From NCBI RefSeq assembly GCF_963662255.1, contig NC_085048.1, positions 100,360,229-100,424,228 of the forward strand: 64,000 nt of DNA, given 5' to 3'. A program made the position numbers and the translations under genes. Below are positions 1-11,720 of the stretch, one piece after another. The notes under the pieces are model-generated. The model was given only the letters and a program-made list of their open reading frames with translations. It ran no database searches and was not told where the DNA came from. Source of the DNA: Cinclus cinclus (lineage: Eukaryota > Chordata > Aves > Passeriformes > Cinclidae). The first letter of the stretch is position 1. Each line of letters starts with the position of its first letter.

Positions 1-595
1 AGCCGCTGTATTTGGGTACAGTGACACGGGAGGCACTGCTTGTTCCTGCTCTTGGCATTGCAGGATGTGGGATGGCAGGCGCCAGGAGCCATTGGGCACT
101 TCTGGCAGCAGCAGCACGACTGCACCAAGGCACCGACTGCCTTGCAGAGACAACCCTTGCAGGGGTAGCAGAAAAGCTGGCTGCAGAGCCGGACCGCAGC
201 ACAGGCAGAGGGCCTCCGTGGTGAGCAGACAACTGATGGTGGTGGTAGTCGTAGGTGCACAGTGAGCTCACTGTGGCACACTGCCCTGCAGCTCATCCCT
301 GCAGTTACAGCCGCCTCCTGGCACCAGCGCTGTCGTTTGGACAGTCAGGATGGGCGAAGGCCAGAGCTTAGGCCTTTACCACTACTTTATTCAGCTCAAC
401 TTTCCAATGGAACTCTGAGAACCAACCGCTCCAGTACTACCAAGCTGGAGTAACTCAAAAGTAGATTTGCTACTCATTCTCAGGAAAGGCTATGGACCCA
501 AAATTGCAGCTGTGCTGGCTGAGGCAGGAGGCAGTTTGTGCTCCCTGTGCAAGGAAAAACCCGTGTGGGAAAAAGCTGCCATGGAGCGGGCTTAC

Positions 596-757
596 CTGAG
601 GAGTTGCATGGGACACTGCCTTCCTCCTGGATTATGGGCATGGTGGGCAGTAAGGGCACGTTGTCGTGCTTCCTCAAGATGTTTCTCTTCAAAGCATTAC
701 CAGGGTGTTTTCTCTGCCCGCTGGAAGCTGTGCCATTGACAGGTGGAAGGCAAAAGC
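596..757 (-). CDS. Gene L linker exon C1
   Basis: Unit-1 counterpart of 30223-30384, with the same CTGCAG acceptor, GTAAGC donor and phases. Encodes the same linker (NVPLLPTMPIIQEEGS) with only a silent change. It belongs to a gene whose TOG exons should lie left of the window. Confidence 0.62.
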
Positions 758-904
758 CTGCAGGGACCAAAGAGGAGCTTGTAAGTTGAGGGTGCTAAAC
801 AGGGTGATGATGGAAAGGGCCAGAAATCTTGCTGCAGCTGGGGAACATCTCTTTGTTATCCCACAAGAACTTCAAGTAGAACACTGGCATGCTACCACGA
901 GAAA

Positions 905-1165
905 AGCATCACAGAATCACAAAATCCTAGAAGATTTTGGGTCGGAAGGCCCCCTTAACCACCATCAAGTCCAAACCCTGGGGGTAGGAACACCCTCATC
1001 TTGATCAGGTTCCTCTGAGCCCCAGGTAAACTGGCTTTGAACACCTTCAAGGATGGATCAACAACACCTTCTCCGGGCATACCCTTCCAGCATTTCATCG
1101 CCTTCACTATGGAAAAAATTATCCCTAATATGTAGTCTGAATCTACCTTCTTCTAGTTTAAAAAC
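905..1165 (-). mobile_element. CR1 LINE 3' fragment
   Basis: Reverse-oriented CR1: it starts with the CACAGAATCAC tail and continues with 'gtcggaaggc', 'catcaagtcc' and 'cctaatatgtagtctgaatctacc' type motifs, read in complement. It is 5'-truncated near 1165. Shared with unit 2. Confidence 0.75.
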
Positions 1166-1860
1166 AAACTGCAGTGATGCTTCCCCTAAGAAACAAGGAA
1201 AAGTCAGTATTGCTTTGCTTTGGCTTTCCTGTTTTGGAGGCTGGCTGGGGAAGTTCCCAAAAGAAAGTGCAGATAACCCTGGGGCTGAGTGCTGCCCTTG
1301 AAGGTCCCTGCTGCTGCCCTGCCCTCGGGGAGCGCACACAGCACTGCAGCCAGAGCCCCTCAACCGGGATTCACTCAGGAATGCTGCTTGCTCCTAGGGC
1401 TGCAACAGGAGAACTGGCTCAGGGCTTCAGCACAGCTCTACAGTGCCAGCCCCACGGCTGCGAGTGGCAGGAAAAGGATCTCTGGTGTTTTCATTAGAAG
1501 GAGTTGGATTTGGACATTTCTTCCAGGCTGCTCCTAGGTTGGAAAGCATTCTTCTGGTCTCACATTCCCTGGAAGCTCCTCTACAGGACAGAGTTTGAAG
1601 CCCCAGGTGACTTTGCAAGACAGAATTTTTTACTCTGAACAACTTCAGAGGTGAAGGTGGGAGGCTGATATTCTGTTACTGACTCAGTGAGGCCATGGGC
1701 AAGACACTTCTTGCCTCTGTATTTTCCTTTGGGGAATAGAAAGCAATCCTATGCAAGCTTCCCCTCACATGCAAGCGGAACCACTGCCCAGTCTGATTGC
1801 AACACTGTGCAGAGGGCAAGCAAGTGGTCAAGAGGGACCACAAGTGTAGGCACTACTTAC

Positions 1861-2011
1861 TTGCTTCAGCTGCATCCCTGGGCTCAACTGTCTGTGGAGG
1901 CAGCTGCAAGGCTGTTTTCTCTTCTCTCCTTTTCTTCAACTCATCCTCAAAAATCTCCACATCCTTTGGCTCCAAGTTCTTTTCAGCCAACTTGCACAAG
2001 GCAGCACGGAT
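1861..2011 (-). CDS. Gene L linker exon D
   Basis: Unit-1 counterpart of 31485-31635. Open, phase 0 to 1. Two residues differ from gene M (FEDEL here, FENEM there). Predicted charged helix. Confidence 0.6.
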
Positions 2012-2975
2012 CTAGTTGCAATGGAAATGCACCACAGACTGTAAGCAGAGACACACAAAGCAGACACAAAATCTCCTCAGGAGCACAGAGTCCATAGAGT
2101 GCCATAGTCTTTCATCCAGCTCCAAATATACATTCCAGTGGTTTCAGGGGGATGTCTCCCATCCTCACCTTGGCAATTACACACAGTGAGGTGGAACACT
2201 TCAGGGCCACAACCTTACACTGCTCCTACTGCAACCCATGACAGGAAGCCCCGTTTCAAGCATGAAAGTCATAGGAATGCTCCAAGATAAATGAAGAGCT
2301 CCCATGAGCAGTGAGCAGGCAGTTCAGGTCCTACGGGCCATGGCAGGAGAATAAAATCCACGTGCAACATGCAGTAAGGAGGGGGAACTAGCTGTTGCTT
2401 AACACTCATGGCCAGGAATTGCAGCTGTTTCTCACTTCCTGGATTCTGAAGGACTCAGCTCTGAAGGACTCTGAACGACTTGGTCTCTGCGACCAGGAGA
2501 CCAAAAGGAGGAGTCATGTGAAAACAAGTTGCAGAGACATTGAGAGTATGAGCAGAAAATTAGCGAATGAGAGGGCTGTAAGATAGAGTCAGGGAGGTAA
2601 CCAGGAAAAATCAAACTCTCCCATTTTATTTTGCAGCCTTGCTTAAACTCAACATTAGAATCTTTGCTCCTCTGCTTCTGAGGGTGCCCTTTGCCCATGT
2701 TCACTGGTGGGCAGCTTGCTCTGCCATTCAGAACTTCTCAAAAATGGCCTTTGCACATAAAAGATGCTTCAGGTATGACACTGGCACCATCGCCAAACCA
2801 GTGACTTTGGCACCACTGGAAATAGCCAAGCAATAGCTCAGTAGCTGTCAAATATATTCCCAAGAGAATCCCCATCCCCCAAGAGTGGAAGATTATTATT
2901 TTAAGGGACATTTTGGGCCAAGCACTAAACAGCCACTGGAAAGGAAGTCTGCTCATCCCTGTTCTTATCCCCTAC

Positions 2976-3070
2976 CTTTCCAAAGCCATCCTTCAGGTCT
3001 CTGCCACTTGTAAGACCGGGACCAGTGGGATGATCCGTCTCCTTGGCCTGGCTCAGTGGGAGGCCTAGTA
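2976..3070 (-). CDS. Gene L linker exon G
   Basis: Unit-1 counterpart of 32600-32694, open with the same borders (CTTCCAG acceptor, GTAGGG donor) and ending KDGFGK. One base differs (CGG versus TGG on the coding strand falls in another frame; here it is Pro silent or near-silent). The 5' edge is uncertain. Confidence 0.48.
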
Positions 3071-3845
3071 CTGGAAGCAAAGGTTTGTGTAAATCTCTGG
3101 CAGACTTCAATTCCCCAAAATATCATGGTGGGCGACAGGCAAGACAGCTTCCAGATTACAGAACCCTCAAAAGGCGCAGAGACTGTGCGTGAGAGCAGCA
3201 AGCTACATACGCCTAGACCCTCTCCCAAAGGATGGGCTACTGGCAGCAGACATGACATTACTCTGTTGTCCAGCAGACTGAAACCTGCTGCATGATGAAG
3301 GCCTCAGCCCCTGCATGCTGGAGAGCCTCTGTGTTTGACAGAGAAGGGCAGAGATGAAGATTGCTCTTGACAGAGATGCTTATCTGCCCTTATGCTGATT
3401 TTAGGAAACGTCTTCTTTCCGGTTCCTAAAAGAAGTCCTGGGTTCTAATACCCGTATGCACTTAGATCAACATTTTCTTCTCTTGGATGGAATATTTTGG
3501 AGGACATTAGAAGAAAATCTTAGGATGGTAGGAATGTTACCCAAACATAAGTTGTGTTCTTGACCCTAGATAATTCATTTTCCCCAGTGATTTTCATTTG
3601 AAACACTATGAGACTGGGCCACATTCGGGCCAGCCTGAGTAAAGGCTGATTTTCTTAATGCAAGTAGAACAATGTCACCTCTTCTGAAATCCTCTCCAGG
3701 AGAGCTGCTAAAATTCAGACAAGTAATCATTCTATACAACAGCTTCACAGAGGATAAAATCAAGTGTCAGCAAAGCAGGAAAAAAGCAATGTCCTAAATC
3801 AGGATTTTTGCCCCTGCAGAATGGCCAGGCTAATAATAAAGGAGA

Positions 3846-3982
3846 CTAAGATATGGGCTTGCAGGAAGGAGGGCAGTTCTGGATGGAAGGCAAGGCCTTG
3901 GAAGGCGAGGGCATCTCGGAAGTTGGCAGGGAAATTACTGAGCCCAGGGTAACCTCCTTGGGATCACTGCAGTCAGTCAGGT
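3846..3982 (-). pseudogene. Degenerate linker exon B3
   Basis: The acceptor CATTTTGCAG is intact. The frame begins LTDCSDPKEVTLGSVISLPT, related to exon B2, but ends at TAG (3846) with no donor. It lies about 300 bp downstream of exon A3, the spacing seen in the other A-B pairs. Confidence 0.45.
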
Positions 3983-4286
3983 CTGCAAAATGGACACACA
4001 AAATGTGACAGAGGCCACATTGCAAGCCTGAAGCATCTGAAGCTCCATATACCACGGCACACATTTCCTGGAAACCTCTAAATAGCTGCACAGGCAAACA
4101 TGCTTCTGCCAGCAGCCCCTTGAGGCAGGCCATGGGGAAACCCTGACCCACTTCCACAGAGCTCCCAGAGGAACACCCTGGGCTCTGGGCTGCCCTGGGA
4201 CAATGTGCACAGGCAATGTGCACAGGCTCTCCAGGCTGGCACAAGACCCTCCCTCCCACCAGAGAGCGGCCCAGCTCCCACCTTAC

Positions 4287-4508
4287 CTCTGGGTGAGGCT
4301 GAGCCATGCTGGTTCTGCCCCTTGTCCTCCTCCCTGGCAGTGACTCTGGGGACAGCGCTGCTCAGCTGTCTCTGCCAGGGCTCCTGGGCCAAGGCTCCCT
4401 CAGCTGGCCGGGAGCCCAGACCTCCATTCCCAGCGCCGCGGTTCCACACATCTGTCTCCAAGCTGAACAATTCAGCGAGTTTCCTTGGGAACCTAGGCAT
4501 CCTAGGTC
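4287..4508 (-). CDS. Gene L linker exon A3
   Basis: Unit-1 counterpart of 33911-34132. Open, phase 1 at both ends, ending HGSASPRG before GTAAGG. One replacement, Arg here for Trp in gene M, lies in the GLGS-PAEG stretch. Confidence 0.53.
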
Positions 4509-6551
4509 CTGTCACACAAGAGCTCTTTATCCTCTGGGTTTGTGTTGTACACTCAGAAGAAGCTGTAAATCAGGTAAAAGAGCAGAAGTGACTAAATTGA
4601 AATCACACCTTTACAGCCCACCCATCTAATGGATGAGGAATTTAAAGGGTATTTCAGTCACTGCAAGGATTTCTTGGTTTTTTGTTTTTTTATTTTTCAT
4701 GAAACTGGCATCATTTGAATATTTCTGAACAATATGGAGCTGGCAAGCCAGGAGACAAGGGTTCTAGGGCTTTTTTTTGTCCACTGTTCTCCCCACTGCT
4801 CCAGGGTCCCTTTCCTTCCAAAGAGCTGGAAACTCACCCTGGTGTCTAGAATTTGATGCTGTCTAGGATGCAATTCTTTTCAAATGTAGTTTTCAAAGAC
4901 ATTGTTTCTGTAACTCCCACTCTATTCTAAGCTGTTGGGCTTTGCATTTTTGGGAATTTTTAAATTTCTCTTTACAACCAAGGAAGTGCTGGAACAAAAA
5001 CTAGGGCAACCACGTGTTAGATGCAAGACAAGCTTTGCTTTCCCCATTAGATGTCCCCAGTGTTCAGCGAGCCTATACTTGTAGGGAATAAAGTGGTCAT
5101 CCACAAGTTTCACTTTTTGCTCTGCTTCGCAGTTCAAGAGGCTTATTCCCAGCCTTCTTTCCTGCACAGACACCCAAGCCCAACATAAACAAGACCTGCC
5201 TCAAAACATCTATGATCAGGGCTGATACTGACAAATCTAAATTTTCTTAATGGAAAATGCAGAGAGCAGGCCATGCTAAAATACTCTCCAACAGAAATGT
5301 TAGAACAAAGAGAAATAGTACTTGGCTTCACAGAGGATAAAACAATTGGCAGCCAAGCAGTAAGAGAGGAAACACTTTCTGAATAAGGATTGTCTTTCCC
5401 CTGTAGAATGCTCAGGACCTAAAAACAACAGTAAGATTTAAAGACACAGCTCAATTCCAGTTCAGAATTAATCCAGCAAAAATCTCACCATACTTAGCGA
5501 GCAATACTTCTCGCTCGATGAATTAAGACTTCCAGCTGTATAACAGCAATTAAGGAGTCAATCCAACGTGGCTATACACAGGATTTGGCAGAACTAACCC
5601 TGAACAAAGGCACCAGAGGATCTGATCCCTTTTTCTGCATCAGCAAAATGATTTCTTCAAATCTCATCTCTCCTATCATTCCATGCCCAGAAATGGCAAA
5701 GGAACAACAACAGACTTTGATGGAGGCTCTCAGCTGGAAGGCATTGGCTGACACAGATGCACCAGAGAATGCATTTTGTCTGGCACAATTCTACTTGTCA
5801 GGGATCAGGCAAGGCAGGAATAGGGAGAGAAGGCAGAAGGCATCTCCTCCCCCAGCCACAGCCTGCACCACTGACACAGGCAGAGAGAGTCAGGCAAGAG
5901 ATTTGTCCTTGTGAACCTGCCATGGGTGGCTCTGGGCTTGTGCTGTCAGAGGATGACAAACTCAGATCCTGCATAGGATGCATGCATTTTGATGCCTCCT
6001 TCTCCTTAAGTGGAAAATTCACAGGGACTTTCTGTCAGAGGAGGTTTCCCTATATCTAGCAGTACAAAAGCAGGTAATTTCGCCGAATCAACATGAGATT
6101 TTAAAGGGTTCAGCTCAGAAAATACCCCAAGGAAAGGTATTCTCCTTCAAAACCAGGATGAAGGAGTGGGAAAATTTCTCATTTCATGCCAAATCCCTCC
6201 TTCTTTGGCGCTAATTGCAACATTAGAAAGTCAGCTGGGAGGTTAAAGGCATGTGCAGGATGGACAGGAATGTTTCCTTTTCATTTTCCTTTTCATTCAC
6301 AGGGCCTCAAGATAACACACCAAGATACAGGTGCTGCCACGTAAAGCTTCACATTGGTGGAATTTTCACAGCTTCACCAGAGCACAATCCCAGTGACTGG
6401 GCTCAGTGACTGAGCTCCACTGAGCTCATCCAGGAATTGAAACAAATATAAAGATATCTTTTAAGCAATGGTATTTAATCAAGCTTTCAAAATGTCACCT
6501 CTGCATCAAAATTCCAATGAGCATTTAAAGACAGACATGCCCTGTACGTAC

Positions 6552-6598
6552 CTGCATGTTCAGAGTTCTGCTCTTTGTTTCTGCTGCTGGATCTTGGC
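6552..6598 (-). CDS. Possible 47-bp microexon E
   Basis: Flanked by a strong pyrimidine tract ending TTTCCTCCAG and a strong donor CATGCAG|GTACGT. In phase 1 it reads QDPAAETKSRTLNMQ and exits in phase 0. Phase 1 entry fits the exit of exon F. In the other plausible frame it hits a stop. No function can be given. Confidence 0.38.
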
Positions 6599-8455
6599 CT
6601 GGAGGAAACGGAAGACAAAAGAACATATGAGGAGGGAGAAAGAGAAGGGAGGGAACAGGTGTAGCATGAAAGGAGGAAATCCTTCTTTGCATGGTTACTC
6701 TGATGAAGGAGGAAATGCAACCCATCATCCCAACAAGGTGCAAAGCTGAAAAATTGTCCTTAAGCTTTCAGTTGCTGCCATCAGACAGAGCTGGCCAAGC
6801 TCCAGCTGAAGCACAGCAGTCATTCATTGAAGTTGCATCATAACTCCCCAATTCTGCTGCCGCTCCCTTTGGAGCCAAGAGGCTCCTACAGACTCTCTGA
6901 AGCAGCAAGAGCTGCTAAGATGAGACACGAGTCTGTATGGAGGACAGCTACTTTGCTACTGCTGCCAAAGCTTGACTTTGCCTGCTCGTGCCTTACACTG
7001 GTGCCAGTCTTGTGCTGCATGGGGTCAGAGCACTGCTATGTCCTGAGAAGGATATTCCACCTCCTTGCTCTTTCAAGAAGGAAAAGCCTTTTTCCAGCTC
7101 AACTGATAGGCAAGGCTATTCAGACTGCACTTTAAAAGCCCTGCCTAAGCTTTTCAATTGGAATGATACTTCTGAGACTCCTTCTTTATTGTAATCACTC
7201 GGATAAGCTTGACAACTACATTTTCTCACACGTATCTTCCCATCAGGTACAATCCTATATCACTTCTCTAGAGCCTTGCCCTCCTTGATTTTAGCCCAGA
7301 TCTAAACAATAAACTTTCATCAGATTATACATCCATAACTAAATATTGTCTCAGATCTCACTTCACAGCAGACGTCAACAAAACAGACAAGTTACTCCTG
7401 ATGTTTACAGAGGTAGCACGTAAATGTACAGACACCACGCCAGCAGCCAATATTTGGCCAAACATAGTATTTTGGATGCTGAAGCTGATAGTCAAGGATC
7501 ACAGTATTCAAAGATCCGCAGGATCCAGAGACATGCAATACAGTTCCCAAATGACACCACAAACATTCTAGAGGGAATCAAGAGCCAAGCCCAGCAGAGG
7601 ACTCATCTTGAGGTGCTTCTAACCCCAGCCTCTTCTTCCCCACCACCATCTCTGCTCTTGGGACAGATGATGTGGGATTTGACATTGTGCATTGGATCAT
7701 CATAATTGTGCAAAATGGTGAATATACAGAGGTTTGCCTAAACACATGGAAGAGCTGACTGTTGAGAAGATCCTCACAAGATGGGAAGAGGGAGGTGAAC
7801 AGCACCCTGGAGCAGCAGACACCTTGGATTACCTCATCTCCTGGGATTCCTGGACATCCAGCTGCAGAGAGCTTTGCAGAGAGCCTGAAGAACTGCCAAC
7901 AGGGGCACTGAGTGCCTTGCCTATAGGGGGGATCAAAGGCAGTCCCAATGACCCCTTCTTCATATCCCCTTCAGTGGCTGACAGCAAGGAAGTCTGAAAA
8001 GAGTGGAACACAGTGCTCAGATCAAGCATCCAGCCTTGCCCCCATTCATGGATCAAGACATAGACTCATGCTTTTTACTGTGACCTGGTAGTTATAAAAA
8101 CTCAAATTCATGGGGAAATTTTGACCAGTGTGAGGAATGGAAAACAAACTGGTGTGGGAGATATCCAGTCATACGCTTGCCACATCTCCCCAAGTGCTCA
8201 CTTCTCTTCAAGTGTGCCTATACTCCCAGCTGGAATCCACATGTTTGGCATCAAGAGGTTCTGGGGCACCACTGCCTCCACTGGCCTCTTGGATGGTGTG
8301 GGAATGGGTTTAGATCACTAGGCTCTTCCTGACCATTAGGTACCTCACAGCCAGTGCAGATCTGCAGCCAAGTCCCAACAATACCATTCTGCAGGGTGAC
8401 AAAACCTGCTTTGCTCAAGCCCCTCCTTTCTTCTGCTGCTTCCCTTCCCTCTTAC

Positions 8456-8723
8456 AGTTGCCCAGCAGCCTTTGAGCTGCTGAGCTCGTGGGATGCTCGG
8501 GGCTCTCCAGCTCCCACACATCCATCATCTCAGGCTCACTGGCATCCAGGAAGCTGAGCAGAGCTCCCTGCCCTGCTGCTCTCTGCAAGGTCTCTGCCTG
8601 CCCAAGTTGCTCCAGGGCCCTCATGCCATGGCCAAGAAGAGGCATGGAGGCAGCAGGGGCAGATGCACACCATTCCTTAAGTGTCCCATCATTTCTGGCA
8701 CAGCTAAAGAGCCAAATCAGGAC
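8456..8723 (-). CDS. Possible linker exon F
   Basis: Open minus-strand stretch with donor CAACT|GTAAGA. It includes SMPLLGHGMRALEQLGQAE and an acidic Ser-rich tail. The middle aligns with exon A1 (GHGM, then L-Q). The acceptor is unsure: TTTAG at 8704 or GAACAG at 8724; only the latter gives phase 0 entry. It may be a decayed A-type exon. Confidence 0.32.
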
Positions 8724-9530
8724 CTGTTCAAACTCCACTGAAAGGCTCAGTTCCTGTCAGGGATACAATGGGCCCTTTCTCAGCAAGGATGAAATCAAGG
8801 ACACAAGCCTTTGATTGGACCTTCTGTTTACCAAAGCTGTTGTTCATCTGCCTCTTCCTGCACCCCAAGGCAATCCCAAAGCAACTGCAGGTGATGGCCC
8901 TGCTTGCAAAAGCAATTGTTTGGCCTGGCTCTGGGCTGCTCTCCCCATGGCCATCTCCCATCCCTTCCCTGTGGATAAAGCCATGCCAGGCACATAGCTG
9001 CCCAGAAGATGATGAACTCTAGAAAGAAAATAGCATCAGTGACAACTGTGCAGAAGGCCATGGCTGTACAACTCAAAAGCTGAGACAACCTGCCATTGAC
9101 ATGGCAGGACTGCCTGTTCCAGCAAACTCCTTTTCCCTTCCCTACCAGACACAGCTGTCACTAAACACCTCCAAGACATCGACGTGGTTCACAGATATCC
9201 CTAGATTTCTAAATTTAGAAGGATTGCTTGCCCAGAACTTTAGCAGCTCTGACATCTTGTTGGTGTTTTCTCACCTACAAGACAGAGGAGGAACCACAAG
9301 AGAGCCCAGAAATTTTTCAGACACCTCTCCTGCTGTTGATATTTGCTGAGTTCATGAATTCTGCACCACACACCCACTGCAAAGACCGCCTGAAGTGCAG
9401 TGTCCAGCTGAGCTCTTCCTTACCTCAGCTGTTTCCCTGGGCTCACAGCACAGGATATGGTGTCTGAGATCGGCCTACCGGACATAAACTGGATGCCTTA
9501 CACACACAGGACTTGTCTTGGTCTCCTTAC

Positions 9531-9745
9531 CTTCCATGCTTTTCCCTCTGAATCCAGCTCCTGGTTCTTTCTGCTTTTACCATTGTAACCAGTGCCATTT
9601 TCCCCATTGTCCTGCTCTCCACTCCTGATCTTGCTTGGCTTGGTGGAAGGTGAGCTCTTCCAGATGGGAGGCAATGGCTTGGAGGGAAGGAGCATGGAGG
9701 GAGTTTCCAGAGAAAACCTCTTGGCAAGAGGGTAAGCAGTCAGGC
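9531..9745 (-). CDS. Linker exon B2 (PLPPI type)
   Basis: 215 bp, acceptor CATATTGCAG, donor TGGAAG|GTAAGG. Phase 1 in, phase 0 out. It encodes LAKRFSLETPSMLLPSKPLP, then PIWKSSPS and a Gly/Asn-rich tail. It is the best preserved member of a repeated exon family whose other members are at 39159-39367, 16808-16950 and 3846-3982. Pro-rich and probably disordered; role unknown. Confidence 0.5.
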
Positions 9746-10531
9746 CTGCAATATGAAGACACAAAATGTAACAGAGGCCACAATGACAACCTAAAGCATC
9801 TCAAGCTGCATATTCCATGGGACACATTTCCTGGAAACTTCTAAACAGCTGCAAAGGCAAACATGCTCCTGCCAGCAGCCACTTGAGGCAGGCCATGGGG
9901 ACATCCTGACCCACTTCCACAGAGCTCCCAGGGGGCAGCCTGGCCTCTGGGCTGCCTTGAGTTATTGAGTTAGCAAGTCTGAAGGGAAAGGTGGAAGGAT
10001 GCAATGATAAGAGGGGAGCAAAGATTCCTTCTTGAGGCTGCCCTTTCTTGTAAAGCCAGTAAAGACCCCCATAGCTGTGAATGCTATTTCTGCAAACTGC
10101 AAAGACCTCTCAGCATGCAGGCAGGCCTTGCTGGTGTTTTTATGGCACCAGAATAGCATCTTCAGTGTTAGACCCAATTAGCAAGCAGAGGAAGAACAGA
10201 AAATTTATCTGTAGTGAGACACAGCATTGATGGCAAAGAAAGAACCAGGACTTGTATCTCATGACCATGTCCACTTTGTGGTCAGCTGTGGCCACAGTCC
10301 CTGTCCTGGCTGAAAGTGTGAGTGATTTGGCTACTGTCAAAAAAAGAGGAAGCAGAGTAAACTCATGACAGAATGTTGTGATGCCAGGGGTGTCCTTGCA
10401 GGATCACCTGTAGCTGTGAGCCACCAGTTCTGACAGGGAGCCAGAACTGACCACCATGGACCAGTTTCCCCTGAAATCTGGTGGGAATGGTTCCATTTGC
10501 CTCAGGCCTTTCAGCTCCTTTCCACCCTCAC

Positions 10532-10921
10532 CTTTTCCTTCAGTGGTCTTTCCTTTCCCAGTAATGTCCATGTTTGAACTCGTGCTTCTGTCTCACAGAA
10601 GAATCTGATGTTGGATTTGGGATCTCTCTTGGAGTAGACAGAGATAGGAGCTCGGTCCCCAGCCCTAGAACAAGGTGGGGTGACTCCAGTCTCCAGCAGT
10701 CGGCACAGACAGGCAGAGCCAGCCGCGTCTCCTGTCGCTGTGTCTGTGTTAACCACAACCTTTACAGGCCCAGCACCGGGCTGCCCCTTTGTGACGCGCT
10801 CCTCCGTGGTTCTCTCGTTTCCATGGCCACAGAACCCCCACCCCAACTCCATCCCTGTCCCTTCACTTCCCAAGGGCAGCCAGCCATGGGCCCGGCCAGG
10901 CCAGGTCTGAGGCTTTGACAC
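10532..10921 (-). CDS. Possible 5' coding exon
   Basis: Minus-strand open frame with two in-frame ATGs, running into donor GAAAAG|GTGAGG in phase 0. It includes KVVVNTDTATGDAAGSACL and ends LLGKERPLKEK. It resembles no family I know. A second frame is also partly open, so coding status is uncertain. Its position right of exon B2 would suit an early exon of a TOG gene. Confidence 0.28.
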
Positions 10922-10959
10922 CGTCTAGGAAGAAGATGCTTTCCAAAGCTACTTTTCAA

Positions 10960-11720
10960 AGTCTTTGTTTCTGAAATTCCCACTCAGGTCTGGGTTGCAG
11001 CTTGTTGGTTGGGGATTTTGTTTATTTCTCTTCACAACAAATAAAGTGGTGGGACACAAAGGATGGCACCGGGCATTGGAAGAAAAAGAAGCTTTGCACT
11101 CCCCAGCAGATGACCCCTGAATTCAGTTGGCCAATACATTTAGGGAACAAATTGACCATCCAAACGTTCCACTTTTGCTCTGCTTCATTGTTCCAGTGGC
11201 TTATTCCCTGCTTTCTTCATTGGAGAGATACTTAAACCAAATGTAAACATGATCTGCTACAACACATTTCTGATCTTGGCAGTTCCTGACGACGCAGTTT
11301 TCCTAATGGAAACAGCACAGGGCAGGTCATTCTGAAATACTCTCCAACAGAGCAGTTGAAACTAATCGTGCTTGATTTTGTAGAACTAAGCCTGTGCCAA
11401 GGGACCACCAGTGGGTCTGATCCCTTTTTTGTGCATCAGCAAATTTCTTCAAGTCTCATCTCTCCTATCCATTCAAAGAAGCTTTGCACTCTGCATTACA
11501 TGCCCGCAGTGTTCAGTGGGGCAATATGACCAGTGAATCTGTAGGGTATAATTAGGCCATGCAAAGGTTCTCCTTCCTTGTGGCTGGGCTTCATTCCTTC
11601 TTTCTTTCCTGCAGACGCATCCAAACCCAGCATTGCAACACCTGCCTCAAAACAATTCTCATTTTGACTGTCCCTGAAAATTCAGAACAGTACTCAAGAG
11701 TAGGTCCCCATTCCCAGGGA
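10960..11720. repeat. Old internal ~350-bp repeats
   Basis: Two tandem, diverged copies of a stretch with 'gaagctttgcact', 'ttattcc(c)tgctttctt' and 'aaacatgatctgc'-like motifs (10,960-11,450 and 11,460-11,720). Further relatives lie at 4,890-5,430 and 40,190-40,560. They look like non-coding parts of the duplicated linker module. Confidence 0.5.

Larger units (their letters stand above)
5440..9440. repeat. Segment L, single hybrid copy in unit 1
   Basis: About 4 kb, present once in unit 1 and twice in unit 2. Left of ~6,551 its variants match L1 (35.08-39.08 kb); right of ~6,572 they match L2 (40.61-44.6 kb). Apart from possible exons E and F I see no gene. It includes a TTTCC-rich stretch near 6,275. 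Confidence 0.8.

Noticed and set aside
5460..5580. Possible tRNA or LTR fragment ('cttctcgctcgatgaattaag')
   Set aside because: Recurs only as part of segment L. I could not fold a cloverleaf or find LTR ends, primer-binding site or target-site duplications.
10574..10918. Plus-strand 114-codon frame
   Set aside because: Antisense to the minus-strand candidate exon that ends at a consensus donor. The plus frame has no splice or family support.
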